DNA from: Roseiarcus fermentans
GTDB lineage: Bacteria > Pseudomonadota > Alphaproteobacteria > Rhizobiales > Beijerinckiaceae
Length of the DNA: 64,000 nt
NCBI RefSeq assembly: GCF_003315135.1
Contig: NZ_QNRK01000004.1
Location: 9,154-73,153, forward strand
Direction: 5' to 3'
A model generated the notes under the pieces. The model did not search any database. It saw only the letters and a program-made list of their open reading frames with translations, and had not been told where the DNA came from. This document shows positions 48,158 to 56,560 of the stretch, piece by piece. Position 1 is the first letter of the stretch; the number at the start of each line of letters is the position of its first letter. The translations under genes and the position numbers were made by a program.

Positions 48158-49669
48158 ATGCTCGACTCGCTCGGGAACATCTTGCCGCGCGCCGCGCATC
48201 TGTTCGGCGACCGCGTCGCGCTCGTGACGGATACGCGCGAACTCGGCTTCCGCCGCCTCGACGATCTCTCCAGCGCATTGGCGCACAGTCTCGTTGGGCT
48301 CGGCGTCGCGCCGGGAGACCGGGTCACCCTCTATGCGCCCAATTGCTGGGAGTGGATCGTCAGCTATTACGGCGTCCTGAAAGCGGGCGCGATCGTCAAT
48401 CCCGTCAATGCGATGCTGACGCCCGCGGAAGTGGCCTTCGTCACCCGCGACTGCGGCGCGAAGGCGCTGATCGGCAGCCCGGACAAGGTCGCGCCCGCGC
48501 TCGCCGCCGGCGTCGAAGGGTTGACGGCCATCACGTTCGGCGACCAGTCGGTCGCGGGCGCGACGCCGTTCGAGGAGCTCGTGGCGAAGCCGGCGGCGTT
48601 CGATCCCGTAAGGGTCGCCCCGTCGGCGACGTCGACCATCGGCTACACGTCCGGCACCACCGGACATCCCAAGGGCGCGATGCAGTCGCACCGCGCGGTG
48701 ATGACCAATGTCGCGATGACCGCGCAGATGCACCTGAAGACCGCCGGCGACGTCGTAGTGTCGGCTCTGCCCTGTCCGCACGTCTACGGCAACATCGTGT
48801 TCCAGACCGCCATGCTGTGCGGCATGAAGCTCGTCATGCACCCGCGCTTCGACGCGGGCGAGATGCTCGCGGGCATCGAGGCGCATCGCGCGACCCTGTT
48901 CGAGGGCGTACCGACGATGTATATGTACATGCTCGCCTCGCCCGACCTGGCGCGGCGGGACCTGTCGTCGCTGACCCGCTGCACCGTCGGCGGGCAGACG
49001 ATGCCGGTGGCCAAAATGCGGGAGGTCGAGGAGCGCTTCGGCTGCCCGCTCATCGAACTCTGGGGCATGACCGAGATCGCCGGGCTCGGCGCCACCTTCC
49101 CGACCTACGGGCGGCGCAAGCTCGGCTCGATTGGGATCGCACTGCCCTATTGCGAGGCGCGCATCGCCGATGTCGTGGACGCCGCACGGACGATGCCGCA
49201 GGGCGAGGTCGGCGAGCTGATGATCCGCGGCCCGGTGGTCATGCAGGGCTACTGGGGAAACGACAAGGCGACGCGCGAGACGATCGAACCGGACGGCTGG
49301 CTCCATTCCGGCGATCTCGCCAGCATGGACGAGGACGGGGCCGTGTTCATCGTCGATCGCAAGAAGGACATGATCAACACCTCGGGATTCAAGGTTTTCC
49401 CGGCCGAGATCGAGCGGGTGGTCGCCGCGCACCCGAGCGTGGCGATGGTCGCCGTCGGCGGCTCGCCGGACGACCTGAAGGGCGAGATCGCCAGGGCCTA
49501 TGTGGTGCTCAGGCCCGGCGCCGCGCCGGACGCAGACGGCATCCTCGCCCTCTGCCGCAAGGAACTGGCGGCGTACAAGGTTCCGCGCGACGTGCGGTTT
49601 GTCGCCGATCTGCCCAAGACCTCGACCGGCAAGATCATGCGCCGCGAACTGAAGACGCTGGAGGGGTAG
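48158..49669 (+). CDS. Acyl-CoA ligase (AMP-dependent synthetase)
   Basis: 503 residues of the ANL superfamily: TIGYTSGTTGHPKGAMQSHRAV (P-loop A3), LIELWGMTEIAGLG (A5), GWLHSGDLASMDEDGAVFIVDRKKDMINTSGFKVFPAEIE (A7-A8) and TSTGKIMRREL with the catalytic lysine of motif A10. The enzyme activates a carboxylic acid as acyl-AMP and loads it on CoA. Fatty-acid or aromatic acids are both possible. ATG at 48158 follows GGGGGGA. It is divergent from marR-emrAB, so MarR may sense its product or substrate; that is inference. Confidence 0.9.
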   Translation: MLDSLGNILPRAAHLFGDRVALVTDTRELGFRRLDDLSSALAHSLVGLGVAPGDRVTLYAPNCWEWIVSYYGVLKAGAIVNPVNAMLTPAEVAFVTRDCGAKALIGSPDKVAPALAAGVEGLTAITFGDQSVAGATPFEELVAKPAAFDPVRVAPSATSTIGYTSGTTGHPKGAMQSHRAVMTNVAMTAQMHLKTAGDVVVSALPCPHVYGNIVFQTAMLCGMKLVMHPRFDAGEMLAGIEAHRATLFEGVPTMYMYMLASPDLARRDLSSLTRCTVGGQTMPVAKMREVEERFGCPLIELWGMTEIAGLGATFPTYGRRKLGSIGIALPYCEARIADVVDAARTMPQGEVGELMIRGPVVMQGYWGNDKATRETIEPDGWLHSGDLASMDEDGAVFIVDRKKDMINTSGFKVFPAEIERVVAAHPSVAMVAVGGSPDDLKGEIARAYVVLRPGAAPDADGILALCRKELAAYKVPRDVRFVADLPKTSTGKIMRRELKTLEG

Positions 49670-49778
49670 CGCGTCGACGTCGCGACGACCCCGACGGCCC
49701 AACGCGCATGCGCCCGCCGCGCCAGCCCTGCAGAGTTTCTCCGTTCCGACGCGGGCGGCGATCGCGGAGGAAGCTCCG

Positions 49779-50540
49779 GTGAGCGGCAGGTTCGCCCATC
49801 GGCCGAAGATCGGGCGCAGGAGGCGGGCCGCCGTCGTCTGCGCTTGTCTTTGCGGAGCCGCGGCGGCGTCGGCGCAGTCACGCGACACGCGCGTCGGTAT
49901 GGACGCGTACAATCGGGGAGACGTGGCGACCGCCTATCGGCTTCTCACACAGGAGGCCGGGGCCGGCGACCCGGAGGCTCAGGTCAACCTTGGATACCTC
50001 TACGCGCGCGGGCAGGGCGTGGCGGCGAACCAGGCGACCGCCCTCCACCTTTATGAACTCTCTGCGGCGCAGGGCGACAGCGAGGCGATGAACGCCCTCG
50101 GCTACAAATATCAGTACGGAACCGGCGTCGCCCCGGACATCGCTTCGGCCGTCCGCTGGTACTGCAAGGGAGTGGAGGCCGGAAACGCCCGGGCCATGAA
50201 CAATCTCGCCATCCTGCTCGCGACCGGGGCCGGCGTTCCGCGCGACCTCGATCAGGCGCGCGACCTGTGGCGCCAGTCGGCGGCTTTCGGGCACACCAGC
50301 GCCATGTCCAACCTCGCCTTTTCCTACCTCGCCGGGACAAGCGCCGGGCAGGGCCGGACGGAAGCGCTCGCCTGGATGATACGCGCCGCCGAGGGCGGCC
50401 AGCCGAGGGCGCAGGCTTTCCTCCGCGCGAACGGTTTTTCCCGCCCGCTGCCTCCGGCGGTCGATCAGGCGACCCGCATGATCCCGAGCGTCCGCGGCGC
50501 CGACGGTCACGCCCGCGTCTGCGGCGACTTCCTCAGCTGA
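49779..50540 (+). CDS. Secreted Sel1-repeat protein
   Basis: 253 residues. The N-terminus (RRRRAAVVCACLCGAAAASA) looks like a signal peptide. Then come four to five Sel1-like TPR repeats of about 36 residues: EAQVNLGYLYARGQGVAANQATALHLYELSA, EAMNALGYKYQYGTGVAPDIASAVRWYCKG, RAMNNLAILLATGAGVPRDLDQARDLWRQ and SAMSNLAFSYLAG. Sel1 repeats mediate protein-protein contacts. GTG at 49779 is supported by GGAGGAAG. No partner is evident. Confidence 0.87.
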   Translation: MSGRFAHRPKIGRRRRAAVVCACLCGAAAASAQSRDTRVGMDAYNRGDVATAYRLLTQEAGAGDPEAQVNLGYLYARGQGVAANQATALHLYELSAAQGDSEAMNALGYKYQYGTGVAPDIASAVRWYCKGVEAGNARAMNNLAILLATGAGVPRDLDQARDLWRQSAAFGHTSAMSNLAFSYLAGTSAGQGRTEALAWMIRAAEGGQPRAQAFLRANGFSRPLPPAVDQATRMIPSVRGADGHARVCGDFLS

Positions 50541-50591
50541 AGGCTCGGCTCCGAAGACCTCGCAGAGTGTCGGGGCGAGGCGAAGCTCCGT

Positions 50592-50936
50592 TCAGTCGCT
50601 GAGTTCGTCCAGCAGCTTGACGATGGCCCGGCGGCGCGCCCGCACGTCCTTCATATGCTGGTCGATGCTCTCGAGCTTGCTTCGCAGGGCCTTGATCATC
50701 GCTGCGCGCGAGGGAAAATCGGGCGCGGCCTCGCTGAGGCTGGCGCGAATTTCGCTCAGCGAGAAACCAAGCCGTTGGGCGTCGTCGATCAGACTCAGCA
50801 CTTTGACCGCCCTGTCCGGATACTCCCGGTAGCCGTTCTCGCCACGGACGGCTTTGGGGAGAATCTCGCGCCGCTCGTAAAAGCGAATCCGCGAGGTCGC
50901 GATTCCCGTCTTTTTTGAGAGTTCCCCGATGCGCAT
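50592..50936 (-). CDS. MerR family transcriptional regulator without cysteines
   Basis: 114 residues. MRIGELSKKTGIATSRIRFYERREILPKAVRGENGYREYPDRAVKVLSLIDDAQRLGFSLSEIRASL is the MerR DNA-binding domain, followed by a dimerisation helix ending KLLDELSD. There is no cysteine, so it is not a metal sensor of the MerR/CueR type and has no effector domain beyond the helix. A dyad with MerR-type geometry lies just upstream of its start. Confidence 0.92.
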   Translation of the reverse strand: MRIGELSKKTGIATSRIRFYERREILPKAVRGENGYREYPDRAVKVLSLIDDAQRLGFSLSEIRASLSEAAPDFPSRAAMIKALRSKLESIDQHMKDVRARRRAIVKLLDELSD

Positions 50937-50945
50937 CGAATGCCC

Positions 50946-50976
50946 TTGACCTTGAACCCATGTTCAAAGCGGTAGC
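50946..50976 (+). promoter_or_regulatory. MerR-type promoter with dyad in a 19-base spacer
   Basis: TTGACC (50946-50951) and GGTAGC (50971-50976) are 19 bases apart, the lengthened spacer typical of MerR-activated promoters. The spacer contains the perfect dyad TTGAAC-CCAT-GTTCAA (50952-50967). It points right, toward the Uma2 gene; the dyad could also serve merR itself on the other strand. The -10 is weak, so the promoter call is tentative. Confidence 0.5.
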
Positions 50977-51231
50977 ACCGCCGGACTGGTTGGCGAACTG
51001 GTTACCGGGGGCTGGGCGCCGAGGGGCCCGGGGGAAGCGGCGCTCGCCACGGCCCGGAGTCCGTCGGAGCTCCGGGCTCGTGAAGCCGGCCAGCTGACAG
51101 CCTACGCCGGTCCGGGAAGCGGGTCGGCCGGGTGGGAGATCTCGACCCTCGGCATCGTCCCGGCGTGACGTCGCCTCGCCGTGTTGGCGTTCGCCGCATT
51201 CGGAAGTACCGTGGCGGCTGAGGGAGGCAGC

Positions 51232-51810
51232 ATGAGCGTTCTTCCGCAGACTCCGCAGGCCCCCGCGCGCCATCGCCTCGATGTCGGCGCCTACTACCGC
51301 ATGGCCGAAGCGGGCATTCTGGCTCCGTTCCAGCGCGTCGAACTGATCGACGGAGAGATCTTCGACATGAACCCGATCGGCAGCCCGCACGCGGCGGTCA
51401 CGCGGCGGCTCGAGCAAGGCTTCGCGCGCGCCGTCGCGGACGGGCTGCTGCTCACCAGCGTTCGGAATCCCCTGCGCCTCGACCCCTTTACCGAGCCCCA
51501 GCCGGACTTCGTGGTCCTGCCGCCGCGCGCCGACGCTTTCGCGGCGTCCCATCCGGGGCCGGACGACGCGCTGCTCGTCGTCGAGGTCGCCGACAGCTCC
51601 CTTGCCTACGACCGCGAGACCAAGCTGCCGCTGTATGCGAAGTTCGGGATCGTCGAAGTCTGGATCGTCGACCTCGCCGCCCGGGTGGTCGAAGTCTATC
51701 GCGACCCCGCCGAGGGACGCTATGGGTCCGCGGCGCGGATGAGCGAGGGGCTCCTCACGCCGTCGCGCATTCCAGCGATTTCCATCGACGTGGCTGCGCT
51801 ATTCGGGTGA
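51232..51810 (+). CDS. Uma2 family (PD-(D/E)XK nuclease fold) protein
   Basis: 192 residues: VGAYYRMAEAGILAPFQRVELIDGEIFDMNPIGSPHAAVTRRL, then TEPQPDFVVL and the catalytic-core pattern LLVVEVADSSLAYDRETKLPLYAKFGIVEVWIVDL. This is the Uma2/DUF820 restriction-endonuclease-like fold. These are abundant in cyanobacteria and many other bacteria, and their biological role is unclear. ATG at 51232 follows GAGGGAGG. The upstream MerR-type promoter may drive it, though 250 bases separate them. Confidence 0.9.
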   Translation: MSVLPQTPQAPARHRLDVGAYYRMAEAGILAPFQRVELIDGEIFDMNPIGSPHAAVTRRLEQGFARAVADGLLLTSVRNPLRLDPFTEPQPDFVVLPPRADAFAASHPGPDDALLVVEVADSSLAYDRETKLPLYAKFGIVEVWIVDLAARVVEVYRDPAEGRYGSAARMSEGLLTPSRIPAISIDVAALFG

Positions 51811-51832
51811 GTCGCATCCGAGGCGGGCGCGC

Positions 51833-52189
51833 TCAGCTCCCGCGATAGGTCGAAAAGCTCCACGGCGTGACGAGCAGGGGCACGTGATAGTGCGCGGCGG
51901 GGTCGGCGATGGCGAACCGGATCGGCACGACGTCGAGGAACGGCGGGTCGGCGAGTGTGGCGCCCACGCTGCGGAAATAGTCGCCGGCGTGGAAGACGAG
52001 TTCGAACTTGCCGCGTCGCGCGTCGTTCGGCGCGATCAGGGGCCGGTCGGTCCGCCCGTCCGCATTGGTGGTCGTCGCCGCCGCGAGCAGCCGGGCGCCG
52101 TCGTCGCCGATCTCGTAGAGTTCGATCCGGACGCCGGGCGCCGGGACGCCGCGGGTGAGGTCGAGAACGTGGGTGGTGAGGCCTGCCAA
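51833..52189 (-). CDS. uraH: 5-hydroxyisourate hydrolase (transthyretin-like)
   Basis: 118 residues: GLTTHVLDLTRGVPAPGVRIELYEI at the N-terminus with catalytic H7, NADGRTDRPL with the conserved arginine, FFxVVPIRFAIADPAAHYHVPLLVTPWSFSTYRGS at the end; the YRGS C-terminus is the marker that separates it from vertebrate transthyretin. It hydrolyses 5-hydroxyisourate in urate breakdown. No other purine-degradation gene is in the window. It is convergent with the Uma2 gene. Confidence 0.95.
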   Translation of the reverse strand: MAGLTTHVLDLTRGVPAPGVRIELYEIGDDGARLLAAATTTNADGRTDRPLIAPNDARRGKFELVFHAGDYFRSVGATLADPPFLDVVPIRFAIADPAAHYHVPLLVTPWSFSTYRGS

Positions 52190-52430
52190 GGACGCGCTCC
52201 GTTGGTTCGATGCAGTCTGGGGGGCGGCGTCTCGTCGGCCGTTGCGCGCCCCTATCGAGATTAGCCTGAGGTCGCGGTTGCCGCCAAAACGCTACTCATG
52301 CACGAAGAACATGGCTGCAACGCCGCCCCGGTCGATTGCGAATTTCCGTGGCGCATGACAAGAGACTGCGGCAAAGAAACGCATAGACTTTCGTCTCAGC
52401 GTTTTTCCGCGAACAGGGAGGCCGACCCCC

Positions 52431-55103
52431 ATGGACGACAGGGCGCGATCCGTCAACGACGAAACCGACGAGTGGCTCGACGCGCTCGATTCCGTCGAGG
52501 CATTCGAGGGCCTCGGCAAGGTCGACGAGATCCTCGACCAGGTCGTCACCGCTGCGCGGCGCAAGGGCGCCCGCCTGCCGTTCGCCGCCAACACCGCCTA
52601 CGTCAATACCATCCCGCCCGAGCAGCAGCCGCCCCATCCCGGCGACCGCAAGCTCGAGATGACGATCCGGCGCTACATCCGCTGGAACGCCGCCGCGATC
52701 GTGGTCAAGGCCAACAAGGAATCGTCCGAGCTCGGCGGCCACATCGCCAGCTTCCAGTCGGCGGCGACCCTCTACGACACCGGCTTCATGCACTTCTGGC
52801 ACGCCGCCAGCGACGACCACGGCGGCGACCTGATCTACATCCAGGGCCATAGTTCGCCCGGCGTCTACGCCCGCGCCTTCGTCGAAGGACGGCTGACCGA
52901 GGCCCAGCTCGCGAATTTCCGCCAGGAGGTCGGCGGCAAGGGCCTGTCGTCCTATCCGCATCCCTGGCTGATGCCCGATTTCTGGCAATTCCCGACCGTC
53001 TCGATGGGCCTCGGGCCGCTGATGGCGATCTATCAGGCGCGCTTCCTGCGCTATCTGCAGGGGCGGGGCCTCGCCGACACCGAGCGGCGCAAGGTCTGGG
53101 TGTTCTGCGGCGACGGCGAAATGGACGAGCCGGAATCGCTCGGCGCCATCTCGCTCGCCGGGCGGGAACGGCTCGACAACCTGATCTTCGTCATCAATTG
53201 CAATCTGCAGCGGCTCGACGGGCCGGTGCGCGGCAACGGCAAGATCGTGCAGGAGCTCGAGGCCGATTTCCGCGGCGCCGGCTGGAACGTCATCAAATGC
53301 CTGTGGGGCTCGGGCTGGGACGAACTGCTCGCCAAGGATACGCAGGGCAAGCTGCGCCAGCTGATGGAGGAATGCGTCGACGGCGAGTACCAGGACTTTC
53401 GCTCCAAGGACGGCGCCTATATCCGAAAACACTTTTTCGGACGCTATGCCGAAACCGCGGCCATGGTCGCCGACTGGACGGACGCCGACATCTGGTCGCT
53501 GACCCGCGGCGGCCACGATCCGCTCAAGGTCTACGCCGCCTACAAGGCGGCCTCCGAGCACAAGGGCCAGCCGACCGTCATCCTCGCCAAGACCGTCAAG
53601 GGCTATGGCATGGGCTCGGCGGGCGAGGGGCAGATGATCGCCCACCAGGCCAAGAAGCTCGGCGACGACGCGCTCAAAGGGTTCCGCGACCGCTTCGGGA
53701 TTCCCGTCTCCGACGACGACCTGCACAACCTGCCGTTCCTCCACTTCGCCGAAGACAGCGCGGAAATGCGATATCTGCGCGCCCGGCGCGACGCGCTCGG
53801 CGGCTATCTCCCGGCGCGCCGCCGGACGAGCGCGCCGCTGGTCATCCCGCCGCTGTCGAGCTTCGACGCGCTGCTCAAGCCGACGGCGGAAGGGCGTGAG
53901 ATCTCGACCACGATGGCCTTCGTGCGCATCCTCACCTCGCTGCTGCGCGACAAGGAAGTCGGTCCTCGCGTCGTGCCGATCGTGCCGGACGAGAGCCGCA
54001 CTTTCGGCATGGAGGGGCTGTTCCGCCAGGTCGGCATCTTCAGCCAGGTCGGCCAGCTTTATCGGCCGCAGGACGCCGATCAGCTCATGTACTACCGCGA
54101 GGACACCAAGGGGCAGATCCTCCAGGAGGGCATCAACGAGCCGGGCGCGATGGCGTCGTTCATCGCCGCCGGCACGTCGTACTCGACCTCCAACACGCCG
54201 ATGATCCCCTTCTACATCTACTATTCGATGTTCGGCTTCCAGCGCATCGGCGATCTCGCATGGGCGGCCGGCGACATGCGCACCCGCGGCTTCCTGATCG
54301 GCGGCACGTCGGGGCGGACGACCCTGAACGGCGAGGGCCTGCAGCACGAGGACGGCCACAGCCACGTGCTGGCCTCGACCATCCCGAACTGCGTCACCTA
54401 CGATCCGACCTACGCCTACGAACTGGCGGTGATCGTCCACGCCGGCCTGAAGCGCATGCTGGTCGACAACGAGGACGTGTTCTACTACATCACCACGCTG
54501 AACGAGAACTATCCGCATCCGGCCATGCCGGAGGGCGCGGAGGAGGGCATTCTGCGCGGCCTGTACAAGCTGCGCGACGTCAAGCCGAAGCAGGGCGGCC
54601 CGTCTGGCCTCACCGTGCGCCTGCTGGGCGCGGGCGCGATCCTGCGCGAGGTCGAGGCGGCGGCGGACATGCTCGCCGAGGAGCACGGCGTCGCGAGCGA
54701 GGTGTGGAGCGTGACCAGCTTCACCGAACTGCGCCGCGACGGCCTCGACGCCGAGCGCTGGTCGATGCTGCACCCGGAGGAGCCGGCGCGCGTCCCCTTC
54801 ATCTCCCAGGCGCTGGCCAGGGGCAAGGGGCCGGTGATCGCCGCGACCGACTACATGAAGGCGATCGCCGACGGCGTGCGGCCGTGGGTTCCGGCGCGCT
54901 ACAAGGCGCTCGGGACCGACGGCTTCGGCCGCTCGGACTATCGCCGGCGGCTGCGCGCGTTCTTCGAGGTCGACCGCTATCACGTGGTTGTGGCGAGCCT
55001 GAAGGCGCTGGCCGACGACCAGCTCCTGCCGTCGAAGCGGGTGTCCGAGGCGATCGCCGCCTACGGCATCGACCCCGACGGCCCGAACCCGATGCGCAGC
55101 TGA
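52431..55103 (+). CDS. aceE: Pyruvate dehydrogenase E1 component, homodimeric type
   Basis: 890 residues, close to the 887 of E. coli AceE. It decarboxylates pyruvate with thiamine diphosphate and transfers acetyl to the E2 lipoyl group. The thiamine-binding motif runs from GDGEMDEPESLGA (about residue 227) to VINCNLQRLDGPVRGNGKIVQELE. The C-terminal half has the TGKT-like GGTSGRTTLNGEGLQHEDGHSH segment and YEDVFYYI-type core. ATG at 52431 has GGGAGG upstream. Many alphaproteobacteria have a heterodimeric E1 instead, so this type is a taxonomic clue. Confidence 0.97.
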   Translation: MDDRARSVNDETDEWLDALDSVEAFEGLGKVDEILDQVVTAARRKGARLPFAANTAYVNTIPPEQQPPHPGDRKLEMTIRRYIRWNAAAIVVKANKESSELGGHIASFQSAATLYDTGFMHFWHAASDDHGGDLIYIQGHSSPGVYARAFVEGRLTEAQLANFRQEVGGKGLSSYPHPWLMPDFWQFPTVSMGLGPLMAIYQARFLRYLQGRGLADTERRKVWVFCGDGEMDEPESLGAISLAGRERLDNLIFVINCNLQRLDGPVRGNGKIVQELEADFRGAGWNVIKCLWGSGWDELLAKDTQGKLRQLMEECVDGEYQDFRSKDGAYIRKHFFGRYAETAAMVADWTDADIWSLTRGGHDPLKVYAAYKAASEHKGQPTVILAKTVKGYGMGSAGEGQMIAHQAKKLGDDALKGFRDRFGIPVSDDDLHNLPFLHFAEDSAEMRYLRARRDALGGYLPARRRTSAPLVIPPLSSFDALLKPTAEGREISTTMAFVRILTSLLRDKEVGPRVVPIVPDESRTFGMEGLFRQVGIFSQVGQLYRPQDADQLMYYREDTKGQILQEGINEPGAMASFIAAGTSYSTSNTPMIPFYIYYSMFGFQRIGDLAWAAGDMRTRGFLIGGTSGRTTLNGEGLQHEDGHSHVLASTIPNCVTYDPTYAYELAVIVHAGLKRMLVDNEDVFYYITTLNENYPHPAMPEGAEEGILRGLYKLRDVKPKQGGPSGLTVRLLGAGAILREVEAAADMLAEEHGVASEVWSVTSFTELRRDGLDAERWSMLHPEEPARVPFISQALARGKGPVIAATDYMKAIADGVRPWVPARYKALGTDGFGRSDYRRRLRAFFEVDRYHVVVASLKALADDQLLPSKRVSEAIAAYGIDPDGPNPMRS

Positions 55104-55255
55104 ACGACGGCGCGCGGCGGCGCGCCCCGAGGGGAAGCCCGGAACCACGGCCCGTCCTCGACGGGCCCGGCGCCGGGCGGGGGTCTGCCGCGCGATTTGA
55201 ATTCAACCGACTTTGAACACAATCATTCACGTCTTTGCGCGAAGGAGAAGCGCCG

Positions 55256-56542
55256 GTGGGGACAATCGATGTGAAAGTGCCGGACATCGGCGACTTCAAG
55301 GACGTGCCGATCATCGAAGTGCTGGTGAAGCCGGGGGACGAGGTCAAGAAGGAGCAGTCGCTGCTGACGCTCGAATCCGACAAGGCGACCATGGACGTGC
55401 CGTCGCCGATCGCCGGCAAGGTGGTGGAGGTGGTCGCCAAGGTCGGCGACAAGATGTCGATGGGCGCGCTGATCGCACGCCTCGAGCAGGCGGACGCCGC
55501 GCCCGCCCCGGACGCGCCCGCCGCGGCCGAGACCGCGCCGCAGGCGGCGAGCGAGCCCCCCGTGAAGGAAGAGGCCGCGCCCGCGCAGCCCGCGGCGCCC
55601 GCGCAGGCGGCCGCCGCGGGGCCGGCGAAGCCCGACTTCTCCGGCGTCTTCGCCGGACCCGCGGTGCGGCGCCTGGCGCGCGAACTCGGGCTCGACCTCA
55701 ACGCGATCAAGGGCACCGGCGAGAACGGCCGCATCACCCGCGAGGACGTCAAGGGCGCGATCTCCGGCGGCGCGCCGGCCGCGGGATCGGGCGGGGCGGG
55801 GCTGCCCGCAGTCCCCACCGTCGACTTCGCCAAGTACGGTCCGGTCGAGACCGTGCCGCTGTCGCGCATCAAGCGCATCTCCGGGCCGCGCCTGCACGCC
55901 TCCTGGGTCAACGTTCCCCACGTCACCCACAGCGACGAAGCCGACGTCACCGATCTCGAGGCCTTCCGCAAGCGCCTCGACGAGGACGCGAAGAAGGACA
56001 AATCAAAGCCTTACCGCGTTTCCCTGCTGCCGCTGCTGATGCGCGCCGCGGTCGCGACGCTGAAGGCCTTCCCGACCTTCAACGCCGCTTTGACTCCTGA
56101 CGGCAATTCGTTGGTTCTACGAAAATATTTTCACCTCGGGGTCGCCGTCGACACGCCCGACGGGTTGGTCGTGGCGGTGATCAGGGACGTCGACCAGAAG
56201 GGCGTCATCGAACTCGCCCGCGAGCTCGGCGAGCTGTCGGAGAAGGCGCGCGCCGGAAAGCTCAGCCCAGCCGAAATGCAGGGCGCGACCTTCACCCTCT
56301 CCTCGCTCGGCGGCATCGGCGGCACGGCCTTCACGCCGATCGTCAACGCGCCCGAGGTGGCGATCCTCGGCGTCGTGCGCGCGAAAATGGCGCCGGTGTG
56401 GACCGGCGAAGCGTTCGAGCCGCGGCTGATGCTGCCGCTCTGCCTCAGCTACGATCACCGCGTCATCGACGGGGCGGCGGCCGCGCGCTTCATGCGCCAT
56501 CTGGCCTCGCTGGTCGAGGACATGCGGCGGGTCATTCTGTAA
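55256..56542 (+). CDS. aceF: Dihydrolipoamide acetyltransferase, pyruvate dehydrogenase E2
   Basis: 428 residues. One lipoyl domain (1-75) with lipoyl-lysine K43 in ESDKATMD, an alanine/proline linker, a peripheral-subunit-binding domain (AGPAVRRLARELGLDLNAIKGTG, about 128-163) and the catalytic core ending SYDHRVIDGAAAARF with H401 and D405. One lipoyl domain instead of the three of E. coli. GTG at 55256 follows GAAGGAGAAG and directly opens the lipoyl domain; a TTG at 55235 is less likely. Confidence 0.96.
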   Translation: MGTIDVKVPDIGDFKDVPIIEVLVKPGDEVKKEQSLLTLESDKATMDVPSPIAGKVVEVVAKVGDKMSMGALIARLEQADAAPAPDAPAAAETAPQAASEPPVKEEAAPAQPAAPAQAAAAGPAKPDFSGVFAGPAVRRLARELGLDLNAIKGTGENGRITREDVKGAISGGAPAAGSGGAGLPAVPTVDFAKYGPVETVPLSRIKRISGPRLHASWVNVPHVTHSDEADVTDLEAFRKRLDEDAKKDKSKPYRVSLLPLLMRAAVATLKAFPTFNAALTPDGNSLVLRKYFHLGVAVDTPDGLVVAVIRDVDQKGVIELARELGELSEKARAGKLSPAEMQGATFTLSSLGGIGGTAFTPIVNAPEVAILGVVRAKMAPVWTGEAFEPRLMLPLCLSYDHRVIDGAAAARFMRHLASLVEDMRRVIL

Positions 56543-56560
56543 CGGGGGGAGCGAGAATCC

